The position numbers were made by a program, and so were the translations under genes. Under the pieces are notes generated by a model that did not search any database, was not told where the DNA came from, and saw only the letters and a program-made list of their open reading frames with translations. Positions 1 to 5,538 of a stretch of 5,538 bases of DNA are shown piece after piece. The stretch covers positions 1,800-7,337 of the forward strand of contig MGQK01000131.1 in NCBI GenBank assembly GCA_001797815.1. The letters are read 5' to 3'. This DNA comes from Deltaproteobacteria bacterium RBG_13_61_14 (GTDB lineage Bacteria; RBG-13-61-14). How positions within the stretch are numbered: the first letter of the stretch is position 1; each line of letters begins with the position of its first letter.

Positions 1-782
1 CTATTGCCATGACCGAGCCCAACTGCGGCTCGGACCTCCAGGCCATCCGCGCCACCGCGGTCCAGGACGGCAACGATTACGTGCTCAACGGACAGAAGAC
101 CTTTATCACCAACGGGATGAGCAACGACCTGGTGGTGGTGGCCGGCATGACCGACCCCCAGGCCAAGCCCCGGCACCAGGGCATGAGCCTGATCGTGGTG
201 GAAGCCGACACGCCGGGTTATACCAAACTGCGGAAGCTGGAAAAGATCGGGCTTAAGGGCCAGGACACGGCCGAGCTCTTGTTCGAGGACTGCCGGGTGC
301 CCCAGTCCAACCGGCTGGGCGAGGAGGGGGCCGGGTTCAAATACCTGATGCAGAAGCTGCAGCCGGAGCGGCTGGTGGTGGCGGTGCGCTGCCAGGCCTG
401 GTCGCGGGCGGTGCTCATGCGGGCGATCCGGTATTGCCAGGAGCGGCAGGCCTTTGGCCGGCCCATCTCCCAGTTTCAGAACACGCGCTTCAAGCTGGTC
501 GAGCTCTTCACCGCGATCGAGGTCTCCCAGGCTTTTGTGGACCGGCTGATCCTGGACCACGCGGCCGGCAAGGACGTGGTCACCGAGACCTGCATGGCCA
601 AGTATTGGACCAGCGAGATGCTGAAAGCGGTAGTGGACCAGTGCCTGCAGTTTTACGGCGGCTACGGTTACATGATGGAGTATCCCATTGCCAAGGACTA
701 CCTGGACGCGAGGGTGCAGACCATCGTGGCCGGGACCTCCGAGATCATGAAAGAGGTGATCGGCCGGCGGCTGGGGATCTGA
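1..782 (+). CDS. Acyl-CoA dehydrogenase, long-chain/isovaleryl type (5' end outside window)
   Basis: The enzyme is an FAD-dependent alpha,beta-dehydrogenase of acyl-CoA thioesters, passing electrons to electron-transfer flavoprotein. The frame is open from the window edge, so the start and roughly 130-150 N-terminal residues are missing; 259 residues are visible. Numbering from the Met at 9-11, residues 1-10 (MTEPNCGSDL) match the first family signature, with Cys where Gly/Ala is usual. The second signature is complete at about 215-234 (Q-x2-GGYGY-x2-E-x4-K-x3-D). Residues QERQAFGRPI and FQNTRFKL fit the FAD-contacting part of the C-terminal helical domain. The catalytic base of medium- and short-chain enzymes would sit just before GTSEIM, but that residue is Ala241. 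Glu120 in QPERLVVA occupies the alternative position used by long-chain (ACADL) and isovaleryl-CoA dehydrogenases, and remembered ACADL sequence matches well throughout. The family call is very secure; chain-length specificity is inferred. Confidence 0.96.
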   Translation, partial: IAMTEPNCGSDLQAIRATAVQDGNDYVLNGQKTFITNGMSNDLVVVAGMTDPQAKPRHQGMSLIVVEADTPGYTKLRKLEKIGLKGQDTAELLFEDCRVPQSNRLGEEGAGFKYLMQKLQPERLVVAVRCQAWSRAVLMRAIRYCQERQAFGRPISQFQNTRFKLVELFTAIEVSQAFVDRLILDHAAGKDVVTETCMAKYWTSEMLKAVVDQCLQFYGGYGYMMEYPIAKDYLDARVQTIVAGTSEIMKEVIGRRLGI

Positions 783-839
783 GGGGGCCGCGGTCTTTAT
801 GCAAAGTCGCAACTGAGGATGCGGGGACGGCCGCCAGCG

Positions 840-869
840 TTGACAATGCCGCCTCGGGCAAGCTATGAT
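840..869 (+). promoter_or_regulatory. Near-consensus sigma70 promoter for the kinase gene
   Basis: A perfect -35 hexamer TTGACA lies at 840-845. An 18-bp spacer follows, then TATGAT (5 of 6 consensus) at 864-869. Transcription would start near 875-878, giving a leader of about 25 nt before the TTG start at 902. No extended -10 TG is present. The site falls in the only non-coding gap between the acyl-CoA dehydrogenase and the kinase gene and faces the right way, so the kinase probably has its own constitutive-looking promoter. Confidence 0.75.
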
Positions 870-890
870 AGAAAAATTGAATATGAAAAT

Positions 891-900
891 GGAGCCAAGG
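891..900 (+). promoter_or_regulatory. Ribosome binding site that favours the TTG start at 902
   Basis: GGAG at 891-894 lies 7 nt before the TTG at 902, and AAGG at 897-900 is a second purine patch too close to serve. The first in-frame ATG (1001-1003) has only a pyrimidine-rich sequence before it (CCCTCCCTTCTCAATCCC) and no Shine-Dalgarno match. An in-frame stop at 884-886 rules out any earlier start in this frame. Confidence 0.6.
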
Positions 901-901
901 C

Positions 902-3475
902 TTGTCTGAATTGCTGCACGAGATTTCCCAACCCTTCCTGATCGTTTTGGATTTCAGCCGGAGCTTGGTGGCGAGTCCGCGGCCCTCCCTTCTCAATCCC
1001 ATGGATTCCTTCTTCGACCTGCTCCAGCGGCTCTTGAGCCATCCTTATATTTACGGGCTCCTCGGCCTCTGGGACATCTACCTCGGCCCAGTGCCCTACA
1101 ACCGCTATCTCCTGGCGGCGCTCCTGCTCCTGATCCCCGCACTCCTGATTTTCCTGGTCTGGTATGTGCGCCGGCCCCGGGAAATCACGCCCTCCCGCCT
1201 GCAGAGCGGAAAAGATCTCTTGCGCGGGGCCAAGCGCGCCGCGAAACAGGGCGACCTGGTCCGGGCCGGCGAGCTTTACGAGATGAGCGAGCGCTACGAC
1301 CTGGCGATCAAGATGTATCTGGAGGGCAAGTCGCCCGCCCGGGCCGGCCAGGTCTATCTCAACCGGCTCAAGGACCCGGACAAAGCCATCGCCCTCTATC
1401 TGAAATACAACCTCTACGAGGGCGCGGCCAAGGCCTGCGTCCAGGCCGGCCGTTACCTGGAGGCCGGACAACACTATGTCAAAGCCAACAAACCCCAAGC
1501 CGCGGCGGAGATGCTGGAGCGGGGCGGTGACTGGCTTCAGGCCGGCGAACTCTATTTCCAAAACGGGATGTTCCGCGAAGCCAGCCGCTGCTTCGGCAAA
1601 ACCCCCAACCACCACCGCGCCGCGGAAAGCTACGAGGCTTATTATAAGGAGGTCCGCGAGGGCTACCACGATATCATCCCCCAGGAGAAAGCCAAGGCCA
1701 TCGCCGACCTGGCGAAAAAAGCCGCCTATTACTACAAGAGCGCCGGCGATCTCTCCCCGGCCGTCTCCATCCTCCTCCAGGCCGGGCTCAAGCCCTATGC
1801 CGCGGAACTCCTGGTGGAACAGACCCAGATTGACCAGGCGGTGGAGTTGTTCACGGAAGCCGGACAGCATCTGCGCGCGGCCGAGGTCTGCGCCGGCGCC
1901 GGCCGGCCCCGGCAAGCCGCGGAAATCCGCGCCCAGTATCACATGAAGCAGGGCCAGAGCCGGGAGGCGCTGCGCTATTATGAGGAAGCCGGGGATTATC
2001 TTTCCGCGGCCGACCTGTATGCCTCCCAGGGCGAGTTGCTCAAGGCCGGGGAACTGTTCCTCAAGGGCGGCGACTCCAAAACCGCGGCCGAAACTTTCTT
2101 CGCGGCCGGCCAACCGGAAAAGGCGGCGGAAGCGTATGAGTCCATGGGTGATCTCACCCGCGCCATCCAGGCCTATGAACAGGCCGGCAACGAGACCAAG
2201 CTCACCGAGCTTTACGAAAAGGTGCAAAACCATTACGAGGCCGGGGCCCTTTACCAAAAGCGCGGCCTCCTGGAAAAAGCGGTCGCCTGTTTTCAAAAGG
2301 TGGGCAAGGAGGACTATCAATTCGCCGAGGCCGCGCGCCGGCTGGGCGATATCTACCTGGAGACCGGCAAGTATCCGCAGGCGCTGGAACGCTACCAGCA
2401 GTTGATGGCGCAAAAGCCGCTGAGTCCCGACAACCTCGACCTGTATTACAACCTGGCAGTTCTCTACGAGCGCCTTAACCAGCCCCAGTATGCCCATACC
2501 GTTTACGGCCGCATCCTGGCCATCCACCCGCATTTCAAGGACGTGGCCATGCGCGAGACCACGCTGCGCCAGCGGATCAGCGGCGCGTCCGCGCCCCCGA
2601 CCGGCTCTTCGCCCTCGCTCGGCCCGCACGATTACACCATGGTCGGCGGCGGGCCGGCGGCGCCGGTGGGCCGGCCCGGAGGCCCGCGCTACCAGATCCT
2701 CCGGGAGATCGGCCGGGGCGGCATGGGCGTGGTCTTTCTGGCCAAGGACTTGAACCTGGGCCGGCAGGTGGCCTACAAGGTCTTGCCGCCCGAGCTCAAG
2801 AACAATCCCCAGTTCGTGGCCAACTTTGTGCGCGAGGCCAAGTCCTTGGCCCAACTCAGCCATCCCTACATCGTCTCGATCTTTGACGCGGGGGTGGAAG
2901 CCGGCAACTACTATATCGTCATGGAATACGTGGAGGGCCAGAACCTCAAGGACCTGCTCACCCGCAGCCGGCGCATCCCCATCACCTCGGGCATCCAGAT
3001 CTTTTCCCAGCTCTGCCAGGCCCTGGATTACGCCCACGGCAAGAAGGTGGTCCACCGCGACATCAAGACCGGGAACCTGATGTGGACCCAGAGCCAGATC
3101 GTCAAGGTGATGGACTTCGGCCTGGCCAAGGTGATCGAGGAGGCGCAGGCCGGCCGCACCACCGTGGCCGGGACCCCTTATTACATGTCGCCGGAGCAGA
3201 CCCTGGGCAAGCCGGTGGACCACCGCACCGACATCTATTCCCTGGGCGTGACCGTTTACGAGACCCTCACCGGCCAGGTGCCGTTCAAGGAGGGCGACAT
3301 CGGCTACCAGCAGATCCATTCCCCGCCCAAGCCGCCCAAAGATCTCAACTCCGAGATCCCGGAAGCCCTTAATAAAATCATCCTCAAGTGCCTGGCCAAG
3401 GACCCGGCCCAGCGCTACCAGAGCGCGCGGGACATCTACCTGGAGCTGAAGGCGCTGGAAAGGCAGAGCGGATGA
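902..3475 (+). CDS. Membrane-anchored helical-repeat/TPR protein with C-terminal Ser/Thr protein kinase
   Basis: This 857-residue protein is a predicted Hanks-type kinase that phosphorylates Ser/Thr on unknown targets. One transmembrane helix spans about 69-89 and is followed by RRPRE, so the positive-inside rule places everything after it in the cytoplasm. Residues 117-247 and 282-467 form a solenoid of 13-residue units. Two ordinary TPRs follow (about 475-508 and 512-545), then a Pro/Gly-rich linker (560-595). The kinase domain (about 597-853) is complete: Gly loop GRGGMGVV 604-611, Lys626 in VAYK, helix C Glu645, Met674 gatekeeper, HRD 718-720, Asn725, DFG 738-740, SPE 763-765, Asp777 and Arg838. 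Thr753, Thr754 and Thr758 in the activation segment are candidate phosphorylation sites. It therefore looks active. TTG at 902 is preferred for its ribosome site and promoter; ATG at 1001 (residue 34) would keep all domains. The C-terminal position of the kinase is unusual. The stop overlaps the next gene. Confidence 0.95.
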   Translation: MSELLHEISQPFLIVLDFSRSLVASPRPSLLNPMDSFFDLLQRLLSHPYIYGLLGLWDIYLGPVPYNRYLLAALLLLIPALLIFLVWYVRRPREITPSRLQSGKDLLRGAKRAAKQGDLVRAGELYEMSERYDLAIKMYLEGKSPARAGQVYLNRLKDPDKAIALYLKYNLYEGAAKACVQAGRYLEAGQHYVKANKPQAAAEMLERGGDWLQAGELYFQNGMFREASRCFGKTPNHHRAAESYEAYYKEVREGYHDIIPQEKAKAIADLAKKAAYYYKSAGDLSPAVSILLQAGLKPYAAELLVEQTQIDQAVELFTEAGQHLRAAEVCAGAGRPRQAAEIRAQYHMKQGQSREALRYYEEAGDYLSAADLYASQGELLKAGELFLKGGDSKTAAETFFAAGQPEKAAEAYESMGDLTRAIQAYEQAGNETKLTELYEKVQNHYEAGALYQKRGLLEKAVACFQKVGKEDYQFAEAARRLGDIYLETGKYPQALERYQQLMAQKPLSPDNLDLYYNLAVLYERLNQPQYAHTVYGRILAIHPHFKDVAMRETTLRQRISGASAPPTGSSPSLGPHDYTMVGGGPAAPVGRPGGPRYQILREIGRGGMGVVFLAKDLNLGRQVAYKVLPPELKNNPQFVANFVREAKSLAQLSHPYIVSIFDAGVEAGNYYIVMEYVEGQNLKDLLTRSRRIPITSGIQIFSQLCQALDYAHGKKVVHRDIKTGNLMWTQSQIVKVMDFGLAKVIEEAQAGRTTVAGTPYYMSPEQTLGKPVDHRTDIYSLGVTVYETLTGQVPFKEGDIGYQQIHSPPKPPKDLNSEIPEALNKIILKCLAKDPAQRYQSARDIYLELKALERQSG
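1250..1642 (+). repeat. Protein-level tandem repeat, block 1: ten 13-residue TPR-like units
   Basis: Residues 117-247 of the kinase protein divide into ten consecutive units starting at 117, 130, 143, 157, 170, 183, 196, 209, 222 and 235. All are 13 residues except the third, which has 14. The consensus is G-D-x-x-x-A-A-E-L-Y-x-x-A: Ala at position 6 in all ten units, and Tyr or Phe at position 10 in eight. The spacing from turn Gly to Ala (5) and from Ala to the aromatic residue (4) is the same as in the TPR A-B turn, so each unit is probably one short helix plus a turn. The codons have diverged, so this is an old expansion and not a recent DNA duplication. Confidence 0.85.
1745..2302 (+). 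repeat. Protein-level tandem repeat, block 2: fourteen 13-residue TPR-like units
   Basis: Residues 282-467 hold units starting at 282, 295, 308, 321, 334, 351, 364, 377, 390, 403, 416, 429, 442 and 455. Only the fifth departs from 13 residues (17, with four extra). Position 6 is Ala in all but the unit at 429, which has Leu. The turn Gly recurs exactly every 13 residues from 351 to 429. A 34-residue non-repeat stretch (248-281, rich in Lys, Ala and Tyr and probably one long hairpin) separates this block from the first. At its C-terminal end it passes directly into two canonical 34-residue TPRs. Confidence 0.85.
3460..3475 (+). promoter_or_regulatory. ATGA stop/start overlap with internal ribosome site, kinase to hydrolase
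   Basis: AAGG at 3460-3463, inside the end of the kinase gene, lies 8 nt before the ATG at 3472. The ATG shares bases with the kinase stop TGA (3473-3475). This arrangement normally gives translational coupling. It also fixes the hydrolase start: earlier in-frame codons lie within the kinase gene and would add a Pro/Gly-rich tail foreign to the family. Confidence 0.8.
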
Positions 3476-4116
3476 TCTTCCATTACCTGGAAACCGGGCC
3501 GCTCCTGGTCAACTGTTACCTGGTCGGCGACGAGGAGACCCGCGAGGCGGTAGTGGTGGACCCGGGCGGCGACGAGGACCGGATCCTGGCCCTGCTCGCG
3601 GAAAAAGAGCTGAAACTCACCCGGATCATCAACACCCATTCCCACTTTGACCACATCGGCGGCAATGCCGGGCTGCATCGGGCCACCGGCGCACCCATCC
3701 TGATCCATCCCGCGGAAAAGGGCATGTTGACCGGGATGTCGGCCATGGCCCGCTCCTTCGGCCTGGAGCAGGAGCGCTCGCCCGCGGCGGAGGGTTTCCT
3801 GGAAGAAGGCGACACCGTGGCCGTGGGCCGGATCGTGCTGGAGGTGCTCCACACCCCGGGCCACTCGCCCGGAGGCATCTGCCTGAAAGTGCGCGGCCAG
3901 GATCTCGTGATCGTCGGCGACACCCTCTTCCAGTTCTCCATCGGCCGCACCGATTTTCCCGGCGCCGACTACCAGACCCTGATCCAGAGCATCAAGACCA
4001 AGCTCTATCCCCTGGGCGACAACTGCCAGGTTTATCCCGGCCATGGTTCGCCCACCTTGATCGGACGGGAAAAAAAGTTCAATCCTTTCTTGAACGAAGA
4101 CAGCTCCTTAGTATAA
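3472..4116 (+). CDS. Metallo-beta-lactamase fold hydrolase, YcbL/glyoxalase II-like
   Basis: This 214-residue protein is a single-domain dinuclear metal hydrolase, the length of E. coli YcbL-type glyoxalase II proteins. The metal ligands are all present: THSHFDH with His56, His58, Asp60 and His61; His131 in HTPGHSPGG; Asp150 in GDTLF; and His191 in PGHG. Further family features are SIGRTDFPG (156-164) and the NPFL tail (204-207). It has no signal peptide and lacks the separate C-terminal substrate-binding domain of classical GloB, so it acts in the cytoplasm on an uncertain thioester, perhaps S-lactoylglutathione or another small thiol conjugate. It overlaps the kinase gene by ATGA and is probably co-translated with it. 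Its stop codon lies within a TATAAT box of the next promoter region. The fold and metal site are certain; the substrate is not. Confidence 0.95.
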   Translation: MIFHYLETGPLLVNCYLVGDEETREAVVVDPGGDEDRILALLAEKELKLTRIINTHSHFDHIGGNAGLHRATGAPILIHPAEKGMLTGMSAMARSFGLEQERSPAAEGFLEEGDTVAVGRIVLEVLHTPGHSPGGICLKVRGQDLVIVGDTLFQFSIGRTDFPGADYQTLIQSIKTKLYPLGDNCQVYPGHGSPTLIGREKKFNPFLNEDSSLV

Positions 4117-4125
4117 TAGTATAAT
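4090..4125 (+). promoter_or_regulatory. Candidate tandem promoters for coaBC, with duplicated TATAAT
   Basis: The 8-mer GTATAATA occurs twice back to back at 4111-4118 and 4119-4126, giving perfect -10 boxes at 4112-4117 and 4120-4125. TTGAAC at 4090-4095 (4 of 6) is 16 nt from the first box, and AAGACA at 4097-4102 (4 of 6) is 17 nt from the second. Either could fire toward coaBC, starting around 4123-4133. The first -10 box contains the stop codon of the hydrolase gene. This is the most AT-rich patch in the neighbourhood, but the -35 elements are weak. Confidence 0.55.
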
Positions 4126-4141
4126 AAGGGGAAGATGGGCT

Positions 4142-4156
4142 GGCCGACCCTCGGCC
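4142..4156 (+). other. Small inverted repeat in the coaBC leader
   Basis: GGCCGA at 4142-4147 and TCGGCC at 4151-4156 can pair perfectly around a CCC loop. The stem is 6 bp and does not extend further. No T-run follows, so it is not an intrinsic terminator. It lies upstream of the ribosome site AAGGTGA (4171-4177) without covering it. It could be a minor leader structure or chance in GC-rich DNA. Confidence 0.3.
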
Positions 4157-4186
4157 TCCGGGCAGAGAAGAAGGTGAGCGGAAAAG

Positions 4187-5413
4187 ATGTTGACCAAGCG
4201 TGAGATTGTGCTAGGGGTTACCGGCGGCATCGCCGCCTACAAGGCGGCTGAGGTCTGCCGCGAACTCATCCGTCGGGGGGCCGAGGTGCAGGTGGTGATG
4301 ACCCCAAACGCCACCCGCTTCGTCACCCCCCTCACCTTCCAGGCCCTGTCCAGCCGGCCGGTGGTGACCGACATGTTCGCGCCCTGGCAGGAGCCCGGGA
4401 TCGGCCACATCCAACTGGCCGACCGGGCCGAGCTGGTGCTGGTGGCGCCGGCCACCGCCAACCTTATCGGCAAGATCGCCTCCGGCCTGGCCGACGACAT
4501 GCTCACCACCCTGATCATGGCCACCAAGGCGCCGGTGCTCCTGGCTCCGGCCATGAACGTCAACATGTATGAGAACATGATCGTGCGGGAGAACCTGAAG
4601 AAGCTTTTGCGCCGGGGCTACCTCTTGGTGGAGCCGGCCGTGGGCGAGCTGGCCTGCGGCTGGGAGGGCAAGGGCCGGCTGGCGGAGATCGAGGACATCA
4701 TCGAGGAGGTGGAGCACGCGCTCTCGCCCAAGGATTTCCTGGGGAAAAGGGTGATGGTCACCGCCGGCCCGACCCGCGAGCCGATTGACCCGGTCCGCTA
4801 CCTGACCAACTATTCCTCGGGCAAAATGGGCTACGCGGTGGCCCGGGTCGCCCGCCGGCGGGGGGCCGACACCGTGCTCATCTCCGGCCCCACCGCGCTG
4901 CGGCCGCCGACCGGGGTCCGTTTTATGCCGGTGGCCTCGGCCCGCGACATGTTCAAGGCCGCGCTCAAGGAGGCGGAGTGGGCCGACATCATCATCAAGG
5001 CCTCGGCGGTGGCCGACTATCGGCCGCTCAAGCCGGTCACCAGCAAGATCAAGAAGAGCAAGGGCCAGGAAAAGCTGACCCTGGAACTGACCGAGAACCC
5101 GGACATCCTGTTCGAGATCGGCCGGCGCAAGGGCGAGCGCATCCTGGTCGGGTTTGCCGCCGAGACCTCGGACCTGGTCAAGAACGCCCGCACCAAGCTG
5201 AAGGAAAAGAACCTGGACCTGATCGTGGCCAACGACGTGACCCAGCCCGGGGCCGGGTTCGGCTACGACACCAATATCGCCCTGATCGTTGACCAGGAGG
5301 GCAAGGCCCACCGCTGGCCGCAGATGAGAAAGGTGGACGTGGCGGAGAAGATTTTCGACCGGATCCAGTCCTTGCTGGAAAAGAAGAAAAAGCAGGTGGC
5401 GAAAAAGGGATGA
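4187..5413 (+). CDS. coaBC: Bifunctional phosphopantothenoylcysteine decarboxylase / phosphopantothenate-cysteine ligase
   Basis: This protein catalyses two successive steps of coenzyme A synthesis in the cytoplasm: joining 4'-phosphopantothenate to cysteine with CTP, then FMN-dependent decarboxylation to 4'-phosphopantetheine. At 408 residues it is the normal length. The N-terminal CoaC half has the flavin-binding GVTGGIAAYK (10-19), His74 in GHIQLAD, the PAMNVNM substrate motif with Asn124 (121-127) and the active-site lid Cys157 in ACGWEGKGR. The CoaB half, from about 186, has TAGPTREPIDPVRYLTNYSSG with Asn208, AVADYRP (274-280), Lys289 in KIKK, GFAAET (322-327) and the VANDV region (348-352). 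All key residues match the E. coli enzyme. The start is set by AAGGTGA at 4171-4177, 9 nt before the ATG. The tail is very Lys-rich. The stop overlaps the following ATG, suggesting an operon with the downstream gene. Confidence 0.98.
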   Translation: MLTKREIVLGVTGGIAAYKAAEVCRELIRRGAEVQVVMTPNATRFVTPLTFQALSSRPVVTDMFAPWQEPGIGHIQLADRAELVLVAPATANLIGKIASGLADDMLTTLIMATKAPVLLAPAMNVNMYENMIVRENLKKLLRRGYLLVEPAVGELACGWEGKGRLAEIEDIIEEVEHALSPKDFLGKRVMVTAGPTREPIDPVRYLTNYSSGKMGYAVARVARRRGADTVLISGPTALRPPTGVRFMPVASARDMFKAALKEAEWADIIIKASAVADYRPLKPVTSKIKKSKGQEKLTLELTENPDILFEIGRRKGERILVGFAAETSDLVKNARTKLKEKNLDLIVANDVTQPGAGFGYDTNIALIVDQEGKAHRWPQMRKVDVAEKIFDRIQSLLEKKKKQVAKKG

Positions 5414-5538
5414 CCCAGTCCTCCCCAAACCCCGCCGGCCCGGCCGAGGCCAGGAAGCTCCTGCGGCAACTGCTCCAGGCGGTGGAGGGCCGGGTCCGCT
5501 TCGATCAGCACCTGGGCCGGCTTGGCTATCTCACGGCC
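5410..5538 (+). CDS. N-terminus of an unidentified protein (3' end outside window)
   Basis: The frame begins at an ATG overlapping the coaBC stop (ATGA, 5410-5413) and stays open for 43 codons to the window edge. AGGTGG at 5394-5399, 10 nt upstream, is a plausible ribosome site. The visible peptide has a Pro/Ala-rich start (MTQSSPNPAGPAEA) and then an amphipathic, Leu/Arg-rich helix (about 15-30), with no signal peptide or transmembrane segment. Third-position GC bias fits real coding. I do not recognise it from this fragment. A family 4 uracil-DNA glycosylase is one guess, because such genes often follow coaBC in deltaproteobacteria and begin with a Leu/Arg-rich helix, but no diagnostic motif is visible. 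Confidence 0.7.
   Translation, partial: MTQSSPNPAGPAEARKLLRQLLQAVEGRVRFDQHLGRLGYLTA

Noticed and set aside
783-839. Possible intrinsic terminator after the acyl-CoA dehydrogenase gene
   Set aside because: Only short GC palindromes such as CCGCGG and a 4-bp GCGG/CCGC pairing are present, with no T-run after them.
1250-2302. Recent DNA-level minisatellite with a 39-bp period
   Set aside because: Adjacent units share the protein pattern but have widely different codons, so this is a protein-level repeat and not a recent tandem DNA duplication.
863-3319. An 818-codon open frame on the minus strand, antisense to the kinase gene
   Set aside because: Its translation has low-complexity Gly/Leu/Val/Asp/His-rich composition with no recognisable domain, and it mirrors a plus-strand gene with strong GC3 bias, which suppresses stops in the antisense frame. 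The plus-strand protein has clear kinase and repeat motifs.
3388-3471. Longer N-terminus for the metallo-hydrolase
   Set aside because: The extra 28 residues lie wholly inside the kinase coding sequence, are Pro/Gly/Ala-rich and do not fit the family. ATG 3472 has a good ribosome site and the family-typical start MIFHYLETGP.
4211-5428. A 405-codon open frame on the minus strand, antisense to coaBC
   Set aside because: It is the same GC-bias shadow effect. The coaBC reading frame has every catalytic motif, and the antisense product resembles no family I know.

Overview
The window is a compact, GC-rich (roughly 60-65% by eye) bacterial segment with all genes on the + strand: the 3' part of an acyl-CoA dehydrogenase gene, a large membrane-anchored helical-repeat Ser/Thr kinase, a glyoxalase II-like metallo-beta-lactamase hydrolase, the coenzyme A biosynthesis gene coaBC, and the first 43 codons of one further gene. 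Strong third-position GC bias, ATGA stop/start overlaps and Hanks-type kinase plus LCAD-type dehydrogenase content would fit a Desulfobacterota-like (deltaproteobacterial) or similar GC-rich Gram-negative genome. That assignment is an inference and not firm.

Layout. 1-782 is the C-terminal two thirds of a long-chain/isovaleryl-type acyl-CoA dehydrogenase. 783-901 is a short intergenic stretch holding a near-consensus sigma70 promoter (TTGACA, 18 bp, TATGAT) and a Shine-Dalgarno sequence in front of a TTG-initiated gene. 902-3475 encodes an 857-residue protein: one transmembrane helix, then about 24 tandem 13-residue helical units, two ordinary TPRs, a Pro/Gly linker and a complete, apparently active Hanks kinase domain at the C terminus. 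3472-4116 is the metallo-hydrolase, joined to the kinase gene by an ATGA overlap. 4117-4186 is a short spacer with two tandem perfect TATAAT boxes that run into the stop codon of the preceding gene. 4187-5413 is coaBC. 5410-5538 starts the next gene, again with an ATGA overlap.

The genes form at least two likely transcription units: kinase plus hydrolase, driven by the promoter at 840-869, and coaBC plus the downstream gene, driven by the candidate promoters at 4090-4125. Read-through from the first unit into the second is possible because no terminator is visible between them. The acyl-CoA dehydrogenase gene belongs to an upstream unit.

The most unusual item is the kinase protein. Its repeat region has an exact 13-residue (39 nt) period, with Ala at unit position 6 in 23 of 24 units, and the kinase domain is at the C terminus instead of the usual N terminus. 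I see no CRISPR array, tRNA, rRNA, insertion sequence or phage gene.
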